From the NCBI RefSeq assembly GCF_014654895.1, contig NZ_BNBE01000001.1, forward strand, positions 2,388,501 to 2,452,500: DNA of 64,000 bases, written 5' to 3'. Of this stretch, positions 1 through 7,661 are shown in pieces. A program made the translations under genes and the position numbers. Positions within the stretch are counted from its first letter, which is position 1; each line of letters begins with the position of its first letter. The notes below the pieces were generated by a model. It was given only the letters and a program-made list of their open reading frames with translations. It had not been told where the DNA came from and searched no databases. This DNA is from Streptomyces filamentosus. Its GTDB lineage: Bacteria; Actinomycetota; Actinomycetes; Streptomycetales; Streptomycetaceae.

Positions 1-425
1 TTCGGGTTGAGCTGGTGGTGCAGGTCGCGCCAGAAGTCCTCGAACTCGGCGGCGGTCTCACAGGCCGTCTCCGTCTTTCCCTGGTAGCCGCCGCCGTTGA
101 TCATCAGTCCGTCGCGGGTGCCGGGTGTCTGCTTCAGCGCGTTGTTCTGGAGTCTGGCCCGCATCAGCGCGGTGACCTGTGCGCTCATCGGGGTTTCCTG
201 CATCCGCAGGTTCACATGGGTCGCCGCCCTGTGCAGGTCGTGAAGCCCGCGCTTGCGGGGGCTCATGGCCCGGTACTGGTCCAGCGTCAGTCTTGGCGCC
301 GGAATGAAGGCTCCTCGTGTTCGCCGCCATTGCTGGTATCCCTCGTGGGTGACCCGGTTCGGCGAGGGACCGATCCGGAGGAACGGGACCACACCGTCCT
401 GCGGTCCACTCTGGCCATCGACCAC
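1..425 (-). CDS. tnsC: TnsC/TniB-like AAA ATPase, 5' portion only
   Basis: This is the start of a gene that leaves the window at its left edge; about 141 residues are visible. It begins with GTG at 425, two bases past the tnsB stop, with a GGAGGGG ribosome site 8-9 bases ahead. Residues near 105-120 carry a clear Walker A motif, LMINGGGYQGKTETA, with GxxxxGKT spacing. In Tn7-like and Tn5053-like elements this ATPase connects target choice to the TnsAB transposase. The sensor and Walker B parts cannot be seen. The identity rests on the Walker A motif and on its place directly after a tnsA-tnsB pair. Confidence 0.8.
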   Translation of the reverse strand, partial: MVDGQSGPQDGVVPFLRIGPSPNRVTHEGYQQWRRTRGAFIPAPRLTLDQYRAMSPRKRGLHDLHRAATHVNLRMQETPMSAQVTALMRARLQNNALKQTPGTRDGLMINGGGYQGKTETACETAAEFEDFWRDLHHQLNP

Positions 426-426
426 G

Positions 427-2700
427 TCATTCCCCTCCGGCCGGGAGCGAACTGCCGCCCGGCTCATCCTCGTCGTTCTCGTCCCCGTCGGGCAGGATGA
501 ACAAGTTCCTCTTGCGGTAGCTGGCGCCCAGCGGGGGCGGCAGCGCGGGTCGGGCTGGCCCGGCTTCTTCTCTGCGTCGGCGACGCTCGGCGTCCAGGCT
601 CTCCTCGGCCCTGCGTGCCTGCTCCGGCCAGTGCAGGTGGACGACGGTGTCTCCTGCCGCCCGGGCGGCAGGCTCCTGCTCGGCCTGCGGAGCCGGACGA
701 TCGGCGGCAGCGGTGTTGGCCTGGATGACGTCGCGGGCGTATTCGGTGCGCTGGGACTTCTTCAGGCGCGTCGGCCAGTGCGCGACAGGTGTGTGCAGGC
801 CGATCATGTCGAGGAGAAGCGGCAGGAGCTCGGCGTCCGTCTTCGGTTTCAGTCCCGCCTTCTGTGCCCGCTGCAAGAGGTCGCGCACCCGCGCGTCGCC
901 GAAGGCCGGCGTCCTGCCCTCCGGCGGGAGTCCTGTCCAGCGCAGCGGGTGCCAAGCGTGGGTGAGCGGGTCCTGGAAGAACACGGTGCGGCGGTCACGG
1001 GGCTCGCGGTGGACGATCCACTGCCCTTTACGTCTGCCACCACGGGTGGACCGCTGGTCACGGTAGGGATCCAGAGCCGGGCCGTCGTACCAGAGCCCAC
1101 GGATCTTCACCCCACGGCGGCCGTGGATCTTCGTCACCGAGTGCTGCGGCAGCAACTGGTAGTAGAGCTCGGGCGAAGGGATCTCCATCGCGAAGCCACC
1201 CTGGGCGAACGAGGCCGCGAAGAGCGAGTTCGGGCTGTGGTCACCGCCCGGGTCCCAGCTCGGCGCACACTCGCCCAGGCGACGCTGTTGCCACACCTTC
1301 ACGATCCACGTCGCGATCACGTGCTCCATCTGCCCGATGGTCCACGTCGCGTCGCCCTCCGGATCGGCCCCACGATCGGCGGAATCGACCCCGGTGTAGC
1401 CCAGCAGGTGCTCGAACAGCAGAGACCGGATGCTGCCGAAGGCCCTCTCCACCACCTGCTTGTCCGTGGGACGCAGAACCCTGGAGGGAAGGATGTTGCA
1501 GCCGAGCACGCGCTGGACATCGACGAGATGGTGGTTGCGGTAGACCGACCCGTGGTCAGTGGTCACGGTCTCCGGGGCGAAGAACGGCAACCCGGCGACC
1601 TCATGCCCGGCGAACTCGGCGACCACGGCGGCAGGCAGCCCCGGATAGGGCCACTCCATCTCCTCGCCCCAGTCCTCCCGCATCGGCAGCGGCAGCATCA
1701 CGTCCCGCAGCAGCATCGCCACGTCCACCGAGGTGTCGGAGACCAAGGTGAGGCGGAAGGCGCACAGCGAGTGCGTGTAGACGTCCATGGCGAGAGTCAG
1801 ATGGACCTTCACCGGATCGCCGAACACACCCTCACGGACCATGACGGGCAGCACCGTGCTGTCCAGCGCCACCACCTGCCCGGGGCGGTGGACCACCACA
1901 TGACCAGCCTTGGTGGGCAGTTGGGCCGAGCGCTCATAGCGCTGACGTGCCCCGCTCGGGCCGAACCACTCCTTCCAGACCCTCAGCAGGGTGTGATAGC
2001 CCGGGACCGCGGTGTCCGGACCGAAGGTCTCCCGTACGTACTGGTGGATCATGGCCTCGCGGGTGCGGCCGTCCACCCGGGAGCGGTGCAGCGTCTCCGC
2101 CCGCACCGCGAAGATCGCCTCCCGGACCTCCTCGCTGATGCTCGGATGCCCGCCGCTCTCCCGCAGCCATCGGTCGTCCGCGCAGCCGATCAGCCCGAAG
2201 CGGCTGCGGTTCTTCTCCCAGCGGATCAGCGTGCGGTAGCCCACCTCCGCGAGGCCCAGTAGCTTCGCCTCCTCACGGTTCAGGGCTTTGAGCTCGGCGA
2301 CCTTCGCCAGTCGCCGCTCGGTCAGCGTGGTCGTCGCCGGGTCGTATTCGGGCTTCGGTTCCCCCGGACCCGGCCGCAGCGGGTCACCGCTGCGGAACCC
2401 CGTCTTCACTTCCAGCAGATGAGCCATGCGCAGCTCGGCCAGCCGGCGCCTGTCCGGCTTCAGGTCCCCCACCGATGCGGGCTGCCGGCCACGGCCCGCC
2501 CCCGAGCCCGTCGTGCGGGACGAAGGACGGCAGTGCTGGTGATTGGCCAGGAACCGGAACGTCAAGCGCTGCCGTGAACCGTCGGGTCCCACCAACTGAA
2601 CCCGCCCGATATGGGGTTCACGTCGTTCGACGATCCATTCGACGTCATCGAGCACCACCCCGGCACCCACGGACAGGTCCAGCGCGCGAGCGGTACTCAC
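427..2700 (-). CDS. tnsB: TnsB-like DDE transposase (rve/Mu-C type)
   Basis: A 757-residue integrase-fold transposase. Acidic residues sit where a DDE triad is expected: D280 (QVVALDST), D382 (VTTDHGS) and E418 (KQVVERAFGS), with 35 residues between the last two. A helix-turn-helix-like segment lies near residues 125-250, and a basic C-terminal tail follows the Mu-C-like region. In Tn7-like elements TnsB binds the end repeats and joins the 3' ends to target DNA. The GTG start at 2700 forms a GTGA overlap with the tnsA stop and has GGAG seven bases upstream. An upstream in-frame extension to 2988 exists but would lie inside tnsA. The frame is intact, so the protein could be active. Confidence 0.9.
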   Translation of the reverse strand: MSTARALDLSVGAGVVLDDVEWIVERREPHIGRVQLVGPDGSRQRLTFRFLANHQHCRPSSRTTGSGAGRGRQPASVGDLKPDRRRLAELRMAHLLEVKTGFRSGDPLRPGPGEPKPEYDPATTTLTERRLAKVAELKALNREEAKLLGLAEVGYRTLIRWEKNRSRFGLIGCADDRWLRESGGHPSISEEVREAIFAVRAETLHRSRVDGRTREAMIHQYVRETFGPDTAVPGYHTLLRVWKEWFGPSGARQRYERSAQLPTKAGHVVVHRPGQVVALDSTVLPVMVREGVFGDPVKVHLTLAMDVYTHSLCAFRLTLVSDTSVDVAMLLRDVMLPLPMREDWGEEMEWPYPGLPAAVVAEFAGHEVAGLPFFAPETVTTDHGSVYRNHHLVDVQRVLGCNILPSRVLRPTDKQVVERAFGSIRSLLFEHLLGYTGVDSADRGADPEGDATWTIGQMEHVIATWIVKVWQQRRLGECAPSWDPGGDHSPNSLFAASFAQGGFAMEIPSPELYYQLLPQHSVTKIHGRRGVKIRGLWYDGPALDPYRDQRSTRGGRRKGQWIVHREPRDRRTVFFQDPLTHAWHPLRWTGLPPEGRTPAFGDARVRDLLQRAQKAGLKPKTDAELLPLLLDMIGLHTPVAHWPTRLKKSQRTEYARDVIQANTAAADRPAPQAEQEPAARAAGDTVVHLHWPEQARRAEESLDAERRRRREEAGPARPALPPPLGASYRKRNLFILPDGDENDEDEPGGSSLPAGGE

Positions 2701-3560
2701 GACGACTCCGATCCGAGAACGACCGTGGAACGGTCCCCGAGAGGCCGGCCCAGATCGATGCCGACGCGGCGGTGCCACAGCAGATGCAGCAGATGGGCCC
2801 GGGCAACCGGCTCGACCGCGCTTCCCGCCGCGATCTCCCCGAAGGTCATCGCCGCACCGGCTCCGGCGAGCAGGCCCGGCCGGACACCCAGCGGGTCCGT
2901 GAGCGGTCGGCGCCTGGCCGACATCGCGTCCACCGCCATCAGGACGTGCGGCTTCCACCGTGCAGCCACCGTGTAGTGCCAGCCGCATGCCAACGCGGCC
3001 TCGGCCGCCGCTGCGAAGGACTCCCGGTCCTCGTCACCGATCAGGTCAGCGGGGCGGACGTCGATCAACCAGATGCCCAGGCGGCTTACTACAAGGAAGT
3101 CGGGGGTGTGCCTGCGCCATCCGTCGGCTGTACGGAACTTCAGCCGAAGCGGCTGTGAGAGGACCTCGACCACGCCGCCGACAAAATCCAGGACCAGCAG
3201 CAGACCGGCTTCCTCCAGGCTCTCGAAGCCATGCAGGCAGCCGGTACTGACCATGTACTCAAGGCCGGGACGATGACGCTGATCGCGCCGCCAGGTGAAT
3301 CCCCGCATCGGCCCCAGCCTGGTGACCGGAACGGCTGCCAGATCAGCCACCGCGCTTGTGACCTCACCCCCGGCGTACCGCCAGGTAGCCGTCCACCGCC
3401 GCGTCCAGCCCTCGTCCAGGTCGAGCGCATGACGCCCCGAGCCGAGGGAGACCGGCACGAGCAGGTCGTCCCACCTGCACGCATGCGACCAAAGGGGCTC
3501 GTACGCCGCACCGTCGGCCGTCCGGGCGTGTACCCCGCCAGATCCTTGAACCTCCGCCAC
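2697..3560 (-). CDS. tnsA: TnsA-like endonuclease
   Basis: About 287 residues. The middle carries the TnsA N-terminal nuclease signature of Tn7-like elements: GFTWRRDQRHRPGLEYMVST, then FESLEEAGLLLVLDF, then HTPDFLVV and WLIDVRP. These supply the Glu and Asp residues of the restriction-enzyme-like active site. The expected role is cleavage of the 5' ends so that transposition is cut-and-paste. The C-terminal part (HLLHLLWHRRVGIDL) resembles the end of short TnsA-like proteins. The start is uncertain. A TTG at 3629 would read through an end repeat; I chose GTG at 3560, but its ribosome site is poor. The stop overlaps tnsB by four bases. Confidence 0.75.
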   Translation of the reverse strand: MAEVQGSGGVHARTADGAAYEPLWSHACRWDDLLVPVSLGSGRHALDLDEGWTRRWTATWRYAGGEVTSAVADLAAVPVTRLGPMRGFTWRRDQRHRPGLEYMVSTGCLHGFESLEEAGLLLVLDFVGGVVEVLSQPLRLKFRTADGWRRHTPDFLVVSRLGIWLIDVRPADLIGDEDRESFAAAAEAALACGWHYTVAARWKPHVLMAVDAMSARRRPLTDPLGVRPGLLAGAGAAMTFGEIAAGSAVEPVARAHLLHLLWHRRVGIDLGRPLGDRSTVVLGSESS

Positions 3561-3608
3561 GTCTCCAGGGAAGCGAAGCCCGGCGCACGCTGTAGGCGAT
3601 CTTCGGTA

Positions 3609-3724
3609 CTGGTGACAACAAGACCGCAAACGATCTCAGCGTGACAAGAATCCTGCACTTCCAGTGACAACAATCCCGCTCACGCCGTCGCAGGGGCCGA
3701 CGTCGGGGCGACTCCCATGTGACA
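3609..3724. repeat. Direct repeats at the transposon end (candidate TnsB sites)
   Basis: Four copies of GTGACAA occur in the same orientation at 3612, 3641, 3664 and 3719. The second and third share a longer form, GTGACAA(G/C)AATCC(T/C)GC; the first and fourth diverge after the core. Spacings are 29, 23 and 55 bases. Their place just behind tnsA, pointing outward, is where TnsB-binding repeats lie in Tn7-like elements. Confidence 0.65.
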
Positions 3725-3744
3725 ACCACCGTGCTCAGTCACAT
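3717..3744. promoter_or_regulatory. 7-bp inverted repeat before the AraC-type gene
   Basis: ATGTGAC (3717-3723) and GTCACAT (3738-3744) form a perfect inverted repeat with 14 bases between. It overlaps the last transposon repeat and ends six bases before the putative -10 hexamer TACGGT (3750-3755). It may be an operator of the regulator gene, part of the transposon terminus, or chance. Confidence 0.35.
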
Positions 3745-3761
3745 CCCGGTACGGTGGCGAT

Positions 3762-4199
3762 GTGACCCGTGACACGCCGATACCGCTCGACGACCTCCGG
3801 CGCCTGCGCAGGGCCCGGGACCGGATGGACCGGGAGTACGCGCAGCCGCTGGACGTGGCGGCGCTGGCGCAGACCGCCCTGATGTCCGCGGGGCACTTCG
3901 CCCGCAGCTTCCGCGCGGCCTTCGGGGAGACGCCGTACGGCTACCTCATGACCCGCCGGATCGAGCGCGCCAAGGCGCTGCTGCGGCGCGGGGACCTGTC
4001 GGTGACCGACGTCTGCATGGAGGTGGGGTGTACGTCGCTGGGCTCGTTCAGCTCGCGCTTCACCCAGCTGGTCGGCGAGACGCCGAGCGCCTACCGGGCC
4101 CGGGAGCACGGCGCCGACGCGGCCCTCCCCGCCTGCGTCGCCAAGGTCGTCACGCGGCCGGTCAGGAACGGAGAAGCGCGGCCGGGCGGCGCTCCCTAG
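3762..4199 (+). CDS. AraC-family DNA-binding regulator (HTH domain only)
   Basis: A 145-residue protein made almost only of the AraC/XylS double helix-turn-helix. The first helix pair lies near residues 27-55 (DVAALAQTALMSAGHFARSF) and the second near 78-110 (VTDVCMEVGCTSLGSFSSRF). The N-terminal ligand-binding half of larger AraC proteins is absent, which is usual for this short subtype. GTG at 3762 follows TACGGT by six bases, so the mRNA is probably leaderless. The TAG stop lies ten bases before a VOC-family gene that it probably controls. The inferred transposon boundary is only about 20 bases upstream, so the -35 region may have been replaced by insertion. Confidence 0.85.
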   Translation: MTRDTPIPLDDLRRLRRARDRMDREYAQPLDVAALAQTALMSAGHFARSFRAAFGETPYGYLMTRRIERAKALLRRGDLSVTDVCMEVGCTSLGSFSSRFTQLVGETPSAYRAREHGADAALPACVAKVVTRPVRNGEARPGGAP

Positions 4200-4208
4200 C
4201 GTGGAGCC

Positions 4209-4616
4209 ATGGACATCAACCTGCACCAGTGCTTCCTCGCCGTCGACGACCACGAGGCCGCCCTCGGCTTCTACCGCGACGCGCTCGGCTTCGAGGTCCG
4301 CAAGGACGTGGACTTCGGCGGCATGCGCTGGGTGACCCTCGGGTCGCCCGCCCAGCCGGACGTCGAGATCGTCCTCGAACCGCCGCTGGCCGACCCGAAC
4401 GCCACCGACGAGGACCGCAAGGCCGTCACCGAGCTCCTCGCCAAGGGACTGCTGCGCGGCGTCAACCTCCGCACCGCCGACGTCGACGCCGCCTTCGAGA
4501 AGGTCCGCGCGACGGGCGCCGACGTCCTCCAGGAGCCGGTGGACCAGCCGTACGGCGTCCGCGACTGCGCCTTCCGCGACCCGGCCGGCAACATGATCCG
4601 GATCGCCCAGGCGTAG
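4209..4616 (+). CDS. VOC/glyoxalase-fold protein
   Basis: A 135-residue protein with the two beta-alpha-beta-beta-beta halves of the vicinal oxygen chelate superfamily (CFLAVDDHEAALGFYRDALG at the N-terminus; FRDPAGNMIRIAQA at the C-terminus). Members include glyoxalases, ring-cleavage dioxygenases and drug-binding proteins; the substrate here cannot be told. Short AraC regulators are often paired with such proteins. ATG at 4209 follows TAGCGT (4197-4202) by six bases, a leaderless-type start. The TAG of that hexamer is the stop codon of the upstream gene, so this gene may have its own promoter as well as read-through. Confidence 0.85.
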   Translation: MDINLHQCFLAVDDHEAALGFYRDALGFEVRKDVDFGGMRWVTLGSPAQPDVEIVLEPPLADPNATDEDRKAVTELLAKGLLRGVNLRTADVDAAFEKVRATGADVLQEPVDQPYGVRDCAFRDPAGNMIRIAQA

Positions 4617-4693
4617 GCCCCGACCCGGGCGCCCCCCGCTTCGTCCGCTTCCGGACCGTCCGGAACGGATCGATCCTGGCTACCCTGGGACCC

Positions 4694-5179
4694 ATGACCG
4701 CCATGACGCCCCGCCGCAGCGAGCCCGACCTCTCCTATCTCCTCGACCACACCGGTCACGTCCTGCGCACCCGCATGGCGGCGGAACTCGGGGAGATCGG
4801 GCTGACCGCCCGGATGCACTGCGTCCTCGTCCACGCCCTGGAGGAGGAGCGCACGCAGGCGCAGCTGGCGGAGATCGGGGACATGGACAAGACGACGATG
4901 GTCGTCACCGTCGACGCCCTGGAGAAGGCCGGACTCGCCGAGCGGCGGCCGTCGAGCACGGACCGGCGGGCGCGGATCATCGCCGTCACCGAGGCGGGCG
5001 CGCGGGTCGCCGCGGAGAGCCGCCGGATCGTCGACGGCGTCCACGCGGCCGCCCTCGGCTCGCTCCCCGAAGAGGAGCGGGAGGTGCTGGTCAGGGCGCT
5101 GGGGCGACTGGCCGACGACCACCTGAAGACCCCCGTCGAGGGCGCGGGGACCGCCCGCCGGGCGCGTCAGAAGAACTGA
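4694..5179 (+). CDS. MarR-family transcriptional regulator
   Basis: A 161-residue winged-helix protein. The recognition region lies near residues 55-85 (LAEIGDMDKTTMVVTVDALE) and the wing near 90-100 (RPSSTDRRARIIAVTEAG), both typical of MarR. Such proteins are usually dimeric repressors released by small aromatic or toxic compounds. It stands about 120 bases upstream of an MFS drug transporter on the same strand, which is the likely target. ATG at 4694 follows TACCCT (4681-4686) by seven bases, so a leaderless transcript is likely. An in-frame extension upstream would run through the VOC gene and is rejected. Confidence 0.88.
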   Translation: MTAMTPRRSEPDLSYLLDHTGHVLRTRMAAELGEIGLTARMHCVLVHALEEERTQAQLAEIGDMDKTTMVVTVDALEKAGLAERRPSSTDRRARIIAVTEAGARVAAESRRIVDGVHAAALGSLPEEEREVLVRALGRLADDHLKTPVEGAGTARRARQKN

Positions 5180-5270
5180 CGCCCCCCTCACCAGGACTGA
5201 CACCCCTCCCCCACCCCAAACTAAGTTCCGTAAAAAATAGTCTGCAACAAAACCTTCTGCTAGCGTCTCT

Positions 5271-5291
5271 CCTGTCGCCTCCACCGACAGG
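5271..5291 (+). promoter_or_regulatory. Hairpin overlapping the ribosome site of the MFS gene
   Basis: CCTGTCG and CGACAGG form a perfect 7-bp inverted repeat with a 7-base loop. The right arm includes the start of the ribosome site CAGGAGAG, ten bases before the ATG at 5301. It could be a MarR-type operator in DNA or a translation-blocking hairpin in RNA. The A/T-rich tract at 5224-5262 just upstream probably holds the promoter. Confidence 0.5.
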
Positions 5292-5300
5292 AGAGATCCC

Positions 5301-6749
5301 ATGCGTGCCCCCGCCCCCGCCCCCGCCCACTCCCCCTCCCGCTCCCTCGCGCTCGCCGTCCTGGCCGGCGCCATGCTCATGACCGTCCTCGACGGCAGCA
5401 TCGTCACCGTCGCCATGCCCGCCATGCAGACCTCCCTCGGCTTCACCCCGGCCGGGCTGAGCTGGGTCGTCAACGCCTACCTGATCGCCTTCGGCGCCCT
5501 CCTGCTGCTCGCCGGACGGCTCGGGGACCTCATCGGCCGGCGGCGGATGTTCCTCGCCGGGACCGCCGTCTTCACCGGCGCCTCCCTCCTCGCCGCCGTC
5601 GCCGCCTCCCCCGGCCTCCTGATCGCCGCCCGCTTCCTCCAGGGCGCCGGCAGCGCGATGTCCTCCGCCGTCGGCCTCGGCATCCTCGTCACGCTCTTCA
5701 CCGAACCCCGCGAACGGGCCCGCGCCATCGCGGTGTTCAGCTTCACCGGCGCCGCGGGCGCCTCCCTCGGCCAGGTCCTCGGCGGACTGCTCACCGACGC
5801 CCTCTCCTGGCACTGGATCTTCTTCATCAATCTGCCGATCGGCGCCGCCACCCTCGCCCTCGCCGTCCGCGCCCTCCCCGCCGACCGGGGCCTCGGACTG
5901 CGCGCCGGAGCCGACGCCCTCGGCGCGCTGCTCGTCACCGCGGGCCTGACCACCGGCATCTACGCGGTCGTGCGGATCCAGGAGCACGGTGCGGCCTCCG
6001 TCCACACCCTGGGCCTCGGGGCGCTCTCGCTCGCCCTGCTCGCCGGCTTCCTGGTCCGCCAGCGGCGGGCGGCCACGCCCCTGATGCCGCTGCGGATCCT
6101 GCGCTCCCGCGCGGTCGCGGGCGCCAACCTCGTCCAACTGCTCATGGTCGCCGCCCTGTTCGCCTTCCAGATCCTGGTCGCCCTCTACCTCCAGCAGGTC
6201 CGGGGGTACGACGCCACCGCGACCGGCCTCGCCATGCTGCCCGCCGCCCTGGTCATCGGCGCCGTCTCGCTCGGCGGCGCGGCCCGGCTCATCGCCCGCT
6301 TCGGCGAGCGCGCGGTGCTGCTCACCGGGATCACCCTGCTGATCGGGGTGCTCGGCCTGCTGACCCGGCTGCCGGTGCACGCCTCGTACGCCGTCGACCT
6401 GCTGCCGGTGATGCTGCTCGCCGCCGGTTTCGGCCTCGCGCTGCCCGCCCTCACCGCGCTCGGCATGTCGGGCGCCGACGAGGCCGACGCGGGGCTGGCC
6501 TCCGGGCTCTTCAACACCACGCAGCAGATCGGCATGGCGCTCGGCGTCGCCGTCCTCTCCACCCTGGCCGCCGCCCGCACCGAGGCGCTGGACGCGGCGG
6601 GACGGAGCGCCGCCGAGGCGCTGACCGGCGGCTACCGGCTGGCCTTCGCGGCCGGCACGGGGCTCCTCGTCGCCGCCCTCGCGGTCGCGGCGATCGTACT
6701 GCGGACCCCGGCGAAGGCCGCGAACACCGAGGTGGCGATCGCGGCCTGA
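5301..6749 (+). CDS. MFS drug efflux transporter (DHA2, EmrB/QacA type)
   Basis: A 482-residue integral membrane protein with about 14 hydrophobic segments. The N-terminus has the family signatures TVLDGSIVTVAMPAM (motif D1) and GRLGDLIGRRRMF (motif A, cytoplasmic loop 2-3); the antiporter-type GAAGASLGQVLGGLLTD lies near residue 155. DHA2 members exchange protons for drugs or antibiotics across the cytoplasmic membrane. The start has a strong ribosome site (CAGGAGAG). The upstream MarR gene probably represses it. The substrate is unknown. Confidence 0.9.
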   Translation: MRAPAPAPAHSPSRSLALAVLAGAMLMTVLDGSIVTVAMPAMQTSLGFTPAGLSWVVNAYLIAFGALLLLAGRLGDLIGRRRMFLAGTAVFTGASLLAAVAASPGLLIAARFLQGAGSAMSSAVGLGILVTLFTEPRERARAIAVFSFTGAAGASLGQVLGGLLTDALSWHWIFFINLPIGAATLALAVRALPADRGLGLRAGADALGALLVTAGLTTGIYAVVRIQEHGAASVHTLGLGALSLALLAGFLVRQRRAATPLMPLRILRSRAVAGANLVQLLMVAALFAFQILVALYLQQVRGYDATATGLAMLPAALVIGAVSLGGAARLIARFGERAVLLTGITLLIGVLGLLTRLPVHASYAVDLLPVMLLAAGFGLALPALTALGMSGADEADAGLASGLFNTTQQIGMALGVAVLSTLAAARTEALDAAGRSAAEALTGGYRLAFAAGTGLLVAALAVAAIVLRTPAKAANTEVAIAA

Positions 6750-6756
6750 CGGAAGA

Positions 6757-7545
6757 TCAGGAAGCGCGGCCCTCCACGAGGGCCGCGACGCCGTCCAGGA
6801 TCCGGGCCAGGCCGAAGCGGAACTCGTCGGCGGGGTCGTCCGCCCGGTCCAAGACCCCCGAGTCGATCACCCCGGCCACCTGCGGGTAGACGGCGGGGTC
6901 GACGAGGCGCCGCAGGGTGCCGCTGTACCGGCGCATGGCCTCCTCGGGGGCGTCGCCGCTCCCGGCCACCGCCTCCCCCAGCTCGACGGCGAGCAGGGCG
7001 TCGTTCTTCACGAAGCCGCCCACCAGCATCACGATGCCCAGCCGGGCACCGACGTCCAGGCCGGTGCCGTCGAGGGCGACCAGCGCCTGCTCCCACCAGG
7101 CCACCGCGTTCGGCGTGGCGGGCGGGCCCGAGACGGGGATCCGCAGCAGCCACATGTGCCGCAGGTACACCCCGCGCATGGACCAGGCCCAGCGTTCCAG
7201 CCCCTCGCGCCAGCCGACCTCGGGGCCGAACGGGTCGGGGGGCGTGCCCGTCGCGGCCTCCTGCATGAGCACGTACAGCTCGTTCTTGGCGGAGACGTAG
7301 CGGTAGAGGGACATCGTCGAGACGCCCAGTTCCTTGGCGACCCGCCCCATGGAGACGGCGGCGAGCCCCTCCGCCGAGGCCAGGTCCACGGCCGCGGCGA
7401 CGATCCGGTCCAGGCTGAGGCCGGGCTTCGGCCCCTTGGAGGGGCGCTCGCGCAGCCCCCAGGCGACCTCGACGGCGGCCGGCAGGAACGAGCCGCCCTC
7501 CCCCCGGGCAGCCGTCTCCCGCTTCCGGTCCTTCTCGCCCGCCAT
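6757..7545 (-). CDS. TetR-family regulator (tetracycline-repressor-like C-terminus)
   Basis: A 262-residue regulator. The helix-turn-helix lies near residues 45-90 (LDRIVAAAVDLASAEGLAAV, then AKELGVSTMSLYRYV), and the C-terminal ligand domain has WWEQALVAL and a long helical end as in TetR_C proteins. I chose ATG at 7545, with GGAGG about eight bases upstream, rather than an extension to 7659, which would cross the operators. The gene is divergent from an ABC exporter, and two palindromes sit between them, so it probably represses both directions. Its end is seven bases from the convergent MFS gene. Confidence 0.88.
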   Translation of the reverse strand: MAGEKDRKRETAARGEGGSFLPAAVEVAWGLRERPSKGPKPGLSLDRIVAAAVDLASAEGLAAVSMGRVAKELGVSTMSLYRYVSAKNELYVLMQEAATGTPPDPFGPEVGWREGLERWAWSMRGVYLRHMWLLRIPVSGPPATPNAVAWWEQALVALDGTGLDVGARLGIVMLVGGFVKNDALLAVELGEAVAGSGDAPEEAMRRYSGTLRRLVDPAVYPQVAGVIDSGVLDRADDPADEFRFGLARILDGVAALVEGRAS

Positions 7546-7590
7546 CCGCGCCGCCTCCTGAGCTCGCCCGCTTGACGCCCATCCTAGTAA

Positions 7591-7627
7591 TGCGTAACCC
7601 TTACGCAATAACGCGTATGGCATACGC
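7591..7627. promoter_or_regulatory. Two palindromic TetR-type operators
   Basis: TGCGTAA-CCC-TTACGCA (7591-7607) and GCGTAT-GGC-ATACGC (7613-7627) are perfect palindromes with the same GCGTA(A/T) half-site and 3-base centres. They lie between the divergent tetR-like gene and the ABC exporter operon and overlap its likely promoter. Confidence 0.8.
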
Positions 7628-7661
7628 AGTACGCCGCCGAGCGCGACCGAAGGGGACACCC

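Larger units (their letters stand above)
1..3743 (-). mobile_element. Tn7-like transposon, one end (continues past left edge)
   Basis: Three overlapping minus-strand genes encode a TnsA-like endonuclease, a TnsB-like DDE transposase and a TnsC/TniB-like ATPase, the heteromeric transposase set of Tn7-like elements. Behind tnsA lie four direct repeats with core GTGACAA (3612, 3641, 3664, 3719), as expected for TnsB-binding end repeats. The outer boundary is inferred: an end at about 3743 would read 5'-TGTGACTG inward, matching the TGT start usual in this family. 3724 is the other candidate. The other end, any TnsD/TniQ-type targeting protein and all cargo lie outside the window. Confidence 0.75.

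Noticed and set aside
253..2262. Long plus-strand reading frame (669 codons) opposite tnsB
   Set aside because: It is the GC-frame shadow of the transposase; it has no domain, and the minus strand carries clear DDE motifs.
3140..3673. Alternative frame upstream of tnsA with gene-like text (SLETWRRFKDLAGYTPGRP)
   Set aside because: It runs through the end repeats and continues out of frame beneath the TnsA domain. A frameshift is possible but not supported by any conserved motif.
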